Of a stretch of 6,580 nucleotides of DNA, positions 1-4,647 are shown piece by piece. The DNA is from Alphaproteobacteria bacterium (GTDB lineage: Bacteria > Pseudomonadota > Alphaproteobacteria > Puniceispirillales > Puniceispirillaceae): positions 1 through 6,580 of the forward strand of contig WTJO01000143.1 of NCBI GenBank assembly GCA_011524805.1, written 5' to 3'. How positions within the stretch are numbered: position 1 is the stretch's first letter; every line of letters begins with the position of its first letter. The notes below the pieces were generated by a model. It saw only the letters and a list, made by a program, of their open reading frames with translations. It was not told the DNA's origin and did no database searches. Both the position numbers and the translations under genes were made by a program.

Positions 1-287
1 TGCCTGAAGCAAAACTAATGCTGAAAACAGCAAGCTATGAAATGCTGCAATCAGAAATAGGCAGAACGCTTGAAATCACCATTGTTGTGGCGAATGAAGG
101 CCGTCAGGTTGGTACGCCAAAGCAATTTGTAATCGAACTTGTTGACAAAGAAGGCAAGACGGTTATCAACTGGCCGATGGTTGTCGAGGGCGAGCCTATT
201 GAAGCAGGCGAAACCAGAAACTTTATTACCCGTCTGATCGAGCCCCCTACATCATTTGCAAATATCCGCGTCATCATGAATAAATAG
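1..287 (+). CDS. C-terminal part of a DUF3426-like protein (partial, 5' end outside window)
   Basis: The frame is open from base 3 to the left edge, so the ATG at 18 is probably an internal Met; 94 residues are visible. The segment reads as a beta-sandwich: LEITIVVANEG, then a strand with IELVDKEGKTV, then PIEAGETRNF and RLIEPPTSFANIRV. This order (a 'V.N.G' strand, a 'DKEG' turn, a 'GE...F..R...PP..A..V.V' ending) matches the C-terminal DUF3426 domain. In Proteobacteria that domain often follows an N-terminal MJ0042-type zinc ribbon and a transmembrane helix, which would lie upstream here and cannot be seen. The function of the family is poorly known; it is probably an envelope-facing domain. 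The gene ends 68 bases before the VOC gene on the same strand, so co-transcription is possible. The family assignment rests on pattern recognition alone and is moderate. Confidence 0.6.
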   Translation, partial: PEAKLMLKTASYEMLQSEIGRTLEITIVVANEGRQVGTPKQFVIELVDKEGKTVINWPMVVEGEPIEAGETRNFITRLIEPPTSFANIRVIMNK

Positions 288-319
288 ATGTACTGACCTA
301 CTTGGCAAATAATAATTTA

Positions 320-348
320 CCTGTCACACTCTGACTTCTTGTGACAGG
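320..348 (+). promoter_or_regulatory. Perfect 8-bp inverted repeat overlapping the VOC gene ribosome binding site
   Basis: CCTGTCAC at 320-327 and GTGACAGG at 341-348 are exact reverse complements separated by 13 bases. The right arm covers the first bases of the Shine-Dalgarno AGGAA (346-350) of the gene starting at 356. In RNA the stem would mask the ribosome binding site; in DNA it could be a dyad operator. No T-run follows, so it is not a rho-independent terminator. The repeat is directly visible; any regulatory role is inferred. Confidence 0.45.
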
Positions 349-355
349 AACGCCA

Positions 356-763
356 ATGAAACTGACTCTACATCATATTAATCTCTCAACCTCAGATGTT
401 GAGCAGATGGATAATTTCTACCAGCATATTCTCGGTCTTGATGACAAGGTAGAAGGCTTGCCAACACTTGAAAAAAATAAAGGCTATGCAGGTGATGTCG
501 CCTTTGTATCGGACGGTGCCATCCAGATGCATCTCGCCCAGAAAGATATTCATGCAGGCTTTAATGCACAGCAATTTGTCAATCCTGTCTCACGCGGGCA
601 TATTGCGTTTCGCACAGATGATATTGCCAGTTTCAAACAGCATCTGACAGCCAATAACATCCCCTTTGCCGACTGGGGCAATCAGGCGGTTGCGGGCTGG
701 CAGCAGATTTTCTTTTATGATCCTGACGGCAATGTGATCGAAGTACATCAGGTAGATGAATGA
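356..763 (+). CDS. VOC-superfamily (glyoxalase/dioxygenase-fold) protein
   Basis: This is a 135-residue protein, the usual size for a one-subunit protein with two beta-alpha-beta-beta-beta VOC modules. Module one opens with HHINLSTSD and the FYQHILGL helix end (residues 6-28). Module two opens with GHIAFRTDDI (81-90) and closes with the family signature FYDPDGNVIEVHQ (120-132). Likely metal ligands by position are H7, H59, H82 and E129. The family includes glyoxalase I, fosfomycin-resistance enzymes, epimerases and extradiol dioxygenases, and the sequence does not say which reaction is catalysed. I chose the ATG at 356, with AGGAA five bases upstream, over the in-frame GTG at 341, which adds five residues and overlaps the Shine-Dalgarno. 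The stop overlaps the next gene's ATG in an ATGA, so the two are probably translationally coupled. A role in the same catabolic pathway as the dehydrogenases is inferred from position. Confidence 0.88.
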   Translation: MKLTLHHINLSTSDVEQMDNFYQHILGLDDKVEGLPTLEKNKGYAGDVAFVSDGAIQMHLAQKDIHAGFNAQQFVNPVSRGHIAFRTDDIASFKQHLTANNIPFADWGNQAVAGWQQIFFYDPDGNVIEVHQVDE

Positions 764-1866
764 TGCGTAGTATCGGCATTGGCATTATCGGTGGCGGCTA
801 TATGGGCAAAGCACATGCTGTAGCCTATAATGCTGTTGCGTCTGTATTTAACACCGCCCTCAAGCCGCGCCTTGAGATGGTCTGTGCAAGAACACGTGAG
901 TCAGCAGAGCATTATCAACAGGCATATGGCTTTAACAGCGCGACTGACGACTGGCGCGAGTTGGTATCAAACCCGTCTGTTGAGGCGGTAATCATCGCCA
1001 GCCCGCAGGCAACCCATAAAGAGATTGCGCTTGCCGCCTTTGAGGCAAACAAACATGTATTTTGCGAAAAACCGCTTGGTGCCAGCCTTGAAGATGCAAC
1101 GATTATGACCAAGGCGGCAACAACATCAGGCCTTGTGCATATGATAGGATTTAACTATATCCGCACCCCTGCAACACAGTTTATCCGCCAGCTTGTCCAG
1201 CAAAAAGCCATTGGCGATCTTGTCTGGTTCAGGGGCGAACATACCGAAGATTTCTATGCTGACCCTGAATTGCCGGCAAACTGGCGTGCAGAAAACAGGG
1301 CAAGTGGCACAATGGGCGATCTGGCACCGCATATGATCAATGCGGCACTGGCGATTTGCGGGCCTGTCAGACAGGTGATGGCAGATATTGAAACAGTTCA
1401 TAAACAGCGCCCCGGCGGACAGGTGAAAAATGATGATCAGGCGCACTGTATGGTCAGATTTGATAATGGCTGTATGGGACATCTGTTTTTCAGCCGTGTT
1501 TCACATGGGCGCAAAATGGGCTATTGCTATGAAATTACAGGCACAAAAGGTGCAATCAGATTTGATCAGGAAGATCAGAATTGCTTCTGGCTCTATAAGG
1601 CAGAAGGAGATGAGGCAACACGCGGCTTTACCAAAATACTGACAGGCCCGTCACATCCTGATTATCTGGCCTTTTGTCAGGGCGCAGGCCATGGCACAGG
1701 CTATCAGGATCAAATTATTATTGAAGCCAGAGATTTTTTGAACGCTGTTGAGGCTGGCACCCCTTTATGGCCGGACTTTTCAGACGGGCTGGCCGTTAGC
1801 CGTATTGTTGATGCATGCTTTAGCTCGGCAGAAACAAAAAGCTGGGTCTCCATATCACAAAACTAG
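760..1866 (+). CDS. Gfo/Idh/MocA-family NAD(P)-dependent oxidoreductase (first paralogue)
   Basis: This is a 368-residue cytosolic enzyme, normal length for the family. The N-terminal Rossmann domain has the dinucleotide motif GIIGGGYMG (residues 8-16). ASPQATH (80-86) and CEKPLG (102-107) follow; K104 of the EKP motif is the expected catalytic or substrate-orienting lysine. The C-terminal domain carries GDLAPHMIN, giving D187-x3-H191. This matches the Lys/Asp/His pattern known from Bacillus inositol 2-dehydrogenase. Members oxidise or reduce hydroxyl groups of sugars, inositols and related polyols; the substrate here is unknown. The ATG at 760 overlaps the VOC stop by four bases; an adjacent ATG at 763 would shorten the protein by one residue. 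Coupling to the VOC gene suggests a shared pathway. The family is sure, but annotation as IolG or any specific dehydrogenase would be over-reach. Confidence 0.92.
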   Translation: MMRSIGIGIIGGGYMGKAHAVAYNAVASVFNTALKPRLEMVCARTRESAEHYQQAYGFNSATDDWRELVSNPSVEAVIIASPQATHKEIALAAFEANKHVFCEKPLGASLEDATIMTKAATTSGLVHMIGFNYIRTPATQFIRQLVQQKAIGDLVWFRGEHTEDFYADPELPANWRAENRASGTMGDLAPHMINAALAICGPVRQVMADIETVHKQRPGGQVKNDDQAHCMVRFDNGCMGHLFFSRVSHGRKMGYCYEITGTKGAIRFDQEDQNCFWLYKAEGDEATRGFTKILTGPSHPDYLAFCQGAGHGTGYQDQIIIEARDFLNAVEAGTPLWPDFSDGLAVSRIVDACFSSAETKSWVSISQN

Positions 1867-1974
1867 CACCCCTCACCTGCCATAAAACAGACATAGCTGA
1901 AATGATTGACAAGCTGGCTGACACTGCCTAAGGGTGAGCAGGCAGATAGATTATTGTTCATAAGGGGTTTCGTG

Positions 1975-3126
1975 ATGGCAAAGCTGAGATGGGGACTGAT
2001 AGGCGGTGGCAGAGGTAGCCAGATTGGCCCTGCACATAGAATAAGTGCCGGGCTGGATGGCGCGTTTGAGCTCTGCGCAGGTGCGCTTGACTATCGCCCT
2101 GATGAAGCGCGCGCCTTTGGCGTTGAACTGGGGCTGACAGCAGACAGAGCCTATGGTAGCTGGCAGGAAATGCTGGCCTCAGAACAGGTACGGGATGACA
2201 AGATAGAACTGGTCACCATTGCCACCCCAAATGACACACATTTTGAGATTGCCAAAGCCTTTCTACAGGCAGGGTTTCATGTGCTATGCGAAAAGCCGAT
2301 GACAATGACTGTAGAAGAAGGCGAGGAAATCGTTGCCCTTGCTGCCACACATAAACGCATCTGTGCGGTAAATTATGGCTATTCCGGTTATGCGCTTGTC
2401 AGGCATATGAAGGCGATGGTAGCACGTGGCGATTTAGGCAATATCAGGCTGGTTGTAGCAGAATTTGCGCATGGCCATCATGCAGATGCCGCCGATGCAG
2501 ATAATCCGCGTGTACGTTGGCGCTATGACCCTGCGCAGGCAGGTATTTCAGCTCAATTTGCAGATTGTGGTATTCATGCCATGCATATGGCCAGTTTTGT
2601 AACAGGTCAGGAAGTCACCCGCCTGTCCGCAGATATTGTATCAACCATATCCAGCCGCGAGCTAGAAGATGATGCGATGGTCAATTTTCGCATGGATGGC
2701 GGTGCGGTGGGCAGATTATGGACATCTTCTATCGCTATTGGCAGACAACATGGACTTACCTTGCAGATTTTTGGCGAAAAAGGCGGGCTTAGATGGGCAC
2801 AGGAACAGCCAAACCAGCTATACTGGATGCCGCTTAATGAACGGGTGCAGATTATCGAACGGGGTGAGGCAAATCTATCGCCAGAAGCAGATAGCGCAAG
2901 CCGTGTTACAGTTGGCCATGCCGAAGGAATGCCGCTTGCCTTTGCCAATATCTATTCTGACCTTGCAAGATGTATCGCTGCTGAAAAATCAGGCCAGCCT
3001 ATGCCAGACACACTCTATCCCACCGCAGAAGACGGGCTTCGTTCAATGGCGGCAGTATATGCCGTTGCCGAAAGTGGCGCCTCTGACGGTGTCTGGGTAG
3101 ATGCCCGCCCGCCAGCCTTTCGCTAG
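1975..3126 (+). CDS. Gfo/Idh/MocA-family NAD(P)-dependent oxidoreductase (second, divergent paralogue)
   Basis: This is a 383-residue enzyme. The Rossmann motif is GLIGGGRGSQIGPAHR (residues 7-22), the 'GGGRG..IG..HR' form of a subfamily distinct from the preceding gene. ATPNDTH lies at 83-89, and CEKPM at 105-109 gives K107. The C-terminal domain has FADCGIHAMH, giving D197-x3-H201, so the expected catalytic Lys/Asp/His set is complete. Sugar or polyol dehydrogenase activity is likely, with the substrate unknown. I chose the ATG at 1975 because AAGGGG (1962-1967) lies seven bases upstream and the Rossmann strand starts right after it. An upstream in-frame TTG at 1906 would add 23 residues with no family counterpart. 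The gene lies 108 bases after the first paralogue on the same strand with no terminator seen, so they are probably one operon. Two dehydrogenases of different subfamilies together often perform successive or opposite steps on one substrate; that is inference. Confidence 0.92.
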   Translation: MAKLRWGLIGGGRGSQIGPAHRISAGLDGAFELCAGALDYRPDEARAFGVELGLTADRAYGSWQEMLASEQVRDDKIELVTIATPNDTHFEIAKAFLQAGFHVLCEKPMTMTVEEGEEIVALAATHKRICAVNYGYSGYALVRHMKAMVARGDLGNIRLVVAEFAHGHHADAADADNPRVRWRYDPAQAGISAQFADCGIHAMHMASFVTGQEVTRLSADIVSTISSRELEDDAMVNFRMDGGAVGRLWTSSIAIGRQHGLTLQIFGEKGGLRWAQEQPNQLYWMPLNERVQIIERGEANLSPEADSASRVTVGHAEGMPLAFANIYSDLARCIAAEKSGQPMPDTLYPTAEDGLRSMAAVYAVAESGASDGVWVDARPPAFR

Positions 3127-3216
3127 CCATAATTGATACTGACAGGCCAGCCATAGCAAAGATATTGAAACTAAAGTGAGCCAGAGCCAGCAAAACTTCC
3201 GTATAAAGTTCAGGAT

Positions 3217-3223
3217 AAGGGAG
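3217..3223 (+). promoter_or_regulatory. Strong Shine-Dalgarno for the 47-codon gene
   Basis: AAGGGAG sits eight bases before the ATG at 3232. This strong match to the anti-Shine-Dalgarno is the main reason to accept the short reading frame as a gene. Confidence 0.6.
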
Positions 3224-3231
3224 TTATTGTC

Positions 3232-3375
3232 ATGGAAGTTCATTTTCCCCATATTGCGCATGCATTAACGGACAAGCTGGAACCACAACGCAGACGGACG
3301 GCGTTGCTGCGCCGGATAGTCAGCTATGCAATCTTAACATCTGCACTTGTTTCATTTATTATTTTCAGCCAATAA
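3232..3375 (+). CDS. Small single-pass membrane protein of unknown function
   Basis: A 47-codon frame opens with ATG and ends with TAA at 3373-3375. The N-terminal half is polar (residues 1-28) and ends in a strongly basic stretch, QRRRTALLRR (19-28). A hydrophobic segment then runs from IVSYAIL to the C-terminus (about 29-46). The positive-inside rule predicts N-terminus in the cytoplasm with the short C-terminus across the membrane. It lacks a signal-peptide cleavage pattern. Support for it being real is the strong Shine-Dalgarno AAGGGAG at 3217-3223, the sensible membrane architecture, and its position filling the gap between two same-strand genes. It ends 21 bases before the next gene, suggesting coupling. 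I do not recognise a family and assign no function. Confidence 0.6.
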   Translation: MEVHFPHIAHALTDKLEPQRRRTALLRRIVSYAILTSALVSFIIFSQ

Positions 3376-3396
3376 TATATCTTTGCCACAAAATGC

Positions 3397-3759
3397 ATGG
3401 ATTATGTTATGGAGCTTGCCAGCTATTCCGATAGTGAGATTCTCGCTATTATAGAGCCGTTGATGGACAATATGCTGGCTGGATCAACCGAAATCGATCA
3501 TGCCAAACATGTAAGAGATTTCACCCATCGCCTGAAGGTGATTGTTACCGAAGATAACCTCTCACAGCAATGTGAAGACTATCAGAAGCGACTTGGCTAT
3601 TTCAAAAAACGCGAAATTGTCTCTATTTTCAGACGCTCACATTCCATCGCGGCAGTATGGCGGCTATGGTATACAAAATCAGATGATGAATATGTATGTG
3701 AGGCGATGTTTGTGGAACGTGATGGCAAACTGCTTATCGAGCATTGCATGATTTTCTAA
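3397..3759 (+). CDS. Hypothetical protein, 120 residues, unknown family
   Basis: This is a soluble mixed alpha/beta protein with no signal peptide or membrane segment. The first 45 residues are mostly helical (SDSEILAIIEPLMDNMLAGS, then DHAKHVRDFTHRL). Then comes CEDYQKRLGYFKKREIVSIFRR (59-80). The C-terminal part alternates like beta strands (AAVWRLWYT, EYVCEAMFVERDGKLLIEHCMIF). A helix followed by curved strands ending in 'E..FVERDGKLLIEH' loosely resembles NTF2/SnoaL-like folds, but this is only an impression. Histidines 35, 38 and 44 and cysteines 59, 101 and 117 are seen without a recognisable metal motif. The start is uncertain: neither the ATG at 3397 nor the in-frame ATG at 3409 has a good Shine-Dalgarno, so translation may depend on coupling with the 47-codon gene that ends 21 bases before it. 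It is the last gene before a convergent boundary. Confidence 0.72.
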   Translation: MDYVMELASYSDSEILAIIEPLMDNMLAGSTEIDHAKHVRDFTHRLKVIVTEDNLSQQCEDYQKRLGYFKKREIVSIFRRSHSIAAVWRLWYTKSDDEYVCEAMFVERDGKLLIEHCMIF

Positions 3760-4028
3760 TCTGGCAGGCTAGCCCTACCTCACCAATAAGTAAAAATATT
3801 TTGACGTGGCCGGCCTTAAATGGCTAGCATCTATATACTGGTGCAACAGGATAAATTGTAACCCTGAGTATTGGTTTAAAAAGGCTCGCTTCTACCCTAG
3901 AATACGCTGTTTTCATATAAAAATGCTTGGCATTTTACAGTGTTACGCCCGTTCGGACATACCAGCTATATAGGCCGTGGCAGCAGCGATATTTGGGAAA
4001 TAGGAACACTTGAACAGATTTGGCCAGA
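3760..4028. other. Convergent intergenic region without a supported gene
   Basis: About 270 bases separate the end of the plus-strand genes from the 3' end of the minus-strand tRNA. Visible elements are the AT palindrome AAAATATTTT (3793-3802), the palindrome GGCCGGCC (3808-3815), a promoter-like pair on the plus strand (TTGACG 3801-3806, TAGCAT 3825-3830, 18-base spacer), and a 7-bp hairpin AAAATGC/GCATTTT (3920-3926, 3930-3936) with a 3-base loop. No classical GC stem followed by a T-run is found on either strand. A 33-codon GTG-initiated frame (3940-4041) runs into the tRNA antisense and is not accepted as a gene. Confidence 0.5.
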
Positions 4029-4104
4029 TGGTGGGTGGTGAGGGGTTCGAACCCCCGACCTACTCGGTGTAAACGAGTTGCTCTCCCAGCTGAGCTAACC
4101 ACCC
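4029..4104 (-). tRNA. tRNA-Val (anticodon UAC)
   Basis: The minus strand folds as a complete cloverleaf of 76 nt with the CCA encoded. The acceptor stem GGGTGGT pairs with ACCACCC (4098-4104 with 4033-4039), the D stem GCTC with GAGC, and the anticodon stem ACTCG with CGAGT around the loop TTTACAC. The T arm is GGGGG/CCCTC with one G-U pair around TTCGAAC. The anticodon TAC (plus-strand 4069-4071) reads GUA and wobble valine codons. The discriminator A at 4032 precedes CCA (4029-4031). It lies downstream of hupB on the same strand but behind a terminator, so it probably has its own promoter. Confidence 0.97.
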
Positions 4105-4115
4105 CTAAATCTGGC

Positions 4116-4140
4116 GTTTCAGGACTTGTGTCACTGAAAC
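4116..4140. repeat. 7-bp inverted repeat in the tRNA-Val leader region
   Basis: GTTTCAG (4116-4122) and CTGAAAC (4134-4140) are perfect reverse complements with an 11-base loop, starting 12 bases upstream of the tRNA 5' end. No T-run follows on either strand, so it is not an evident terminator. It could be a leader hairpin of the tRNA precursor or simply chance. Confidence 0.35.
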
Positions 4141-4186
4141 AGGATGCTTATCGCCTGATATAGTTCAGACACCGCACCCAAGGCAT

Positions 4187-4219
4187 AAAAAAGCCAACCC
4201 ATATATGTCATGGGTTGGC
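4187..4219 (-). terminator. Rho-independent terminator of hupB
   Basis: On the minus strand a 9-bp perfect stem (TGGGTTGGC side 4211-4219 on the plus strand pairing with GCCAACCCA 4193-4201) with a 9-base loop is followed by six T residues (plus-strand A run 4187-4192). It begins 18 bases after the hupB stop codon and separates hupB from tRNA-Val. Confidence 0.85.
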
Positions 4220-4237
4220 CTCAAAGTCAAAACAAAA

Positions 4238-4513
4238 TTAGCTATTTACAGCACTCTTCAGCAGCGCACCAGCCTTGAATTTTGGCTGCTTTGATGCAGG
4301 TATCTGAATTTGTTCACCTGTGCGTGGATTGCGTCCTGTGCTCGCAGCACGCTGAGCTACAGAAAATGAACCGAAACCAACAATTCTTACTTCTCCGCCC
4401 TGCTTCAATGCACCTTCAATAGAAGCAAATACGGCGTCAACGGCTTTCCCTGCATCAGCTTTTGACATGCCAGCGTGATCGGCTACAGCAGAAACAAGTT
4501 CGTTCTTATTCAT
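4238..4513 (-). CDS. hupB: DNA-binding protein HU
   Basis: This 91-residue protein has the standard length of HU/IHF family members. The N-terminal helices run MNKNELVSAVADHAG to about residue 38. The saddle contains the signature GFGSFSVAQRAASTGRNPRTG (46-66), where R61-N62-P63 is the arm tip whose proline intercalates into DNA. The C-terminal end is PKFKAGALLKSAVN. HU is a dimeric nucleoid protein that bends DNA with little sequence preference. I place the start at the ATG at 4511-4513, since GAGGAA (plus-strand 4521-4526) lies seven bases before it. The in-frame ATG at 4526-4528 would overlap that Shine-Dalgarno and add five residues absent from HU. It follows lon on the same strand after about 130 bases, with its own promoter candidate and terminator. 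The symbol hupB follows the usual lon-hupB linkage; IHF subunits fit less well. Confidence 0.95.
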   Translation of the reverse strand: MNKNELVSAVADHAGMSKADAGKAVDAVFASIEGALKQGGEVRIVGFGSFSVAQRAASTGRNPRTGEQIQIPASKQPKFKAGALLKSAVNS

Positions 4514-4574
4514 TTTTGAATTCCTCATGTATATTTGAAGTTCTGGTAGTGCCTCAAGCAGCTACCCTGCCTTC

Positions 4575-4604
4575 AATCTACGCACGCAACATAAGATTGG
4601 TCAA
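4575..4604 (-). promoter_or_regulatory. Candidate sigma-70 promoter of hupB
   Basis: On the minus strand TTGACC (plus 4599-4604, five of six bases of the -35 consensus) is followed after 18 bases by TAGATT (plus 4575-4580, four of six bases of the -10 consensus). This predicts a transcript start near 4568 and a leader of about 55 bases before the hupB ATG. The leader contains an imperfect hairpin with arms GGTAG (4545-4549) and CTACC (4562-4566). The position between lon and hupB fits a dedicated HU promoter. Confidence 0.5.
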
Positions 4605-4647
4605 CATAAAAAGCCGTGAAAACCACAATTTGTAGTATATTTTATAG

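Noticed and set aside
341..355. GTG start at 341 for the VOC protein
   Set aside because: It overlaps the Shine-Dalgarno that serves the ATG at 356, and the family fold begins immediately after that ATG.
1906..1974. TTG-initiated 23-residue N-terminal extension of the second dehydrogenase; also TTGACA at 1906-1911 as a possible -35 box
   Set aside because: The extension has no family counterpart and the ATG at 1975 has a good Shine-Dalgarno. For the promoter, no convincing -10 lies 16-18 bases downstream (TAAGGG at best).
3202..3207. TATAAA as the -10 of a promoter for the miniprotein gene
   Set aside because: No -35-like hexamer lies at 16-18 bases upstream; TTGAAA at 3165-3170 is 31 bases away.
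3940..4041. 33-codon plus-strand frame beginning with GTG in the convergent gap
   Set aside because: It has no Shine-Dalgarno, no recognised motif, and its end runs into the antisense of the tRNA 3' end; probably chance.
4029..4056. tRNA-Val 3' end as an integration site for a genomic island
   Set aside because: No second copy of the tRNA 3' end and no integrase gene are present in the window.
4514..4528. Upstream ATG giving HU five extra residues
   Set aside because: The Shine-Dalgarno GAGGAA lies inside that extension, and HU proteins normally begin with MNKNEL.
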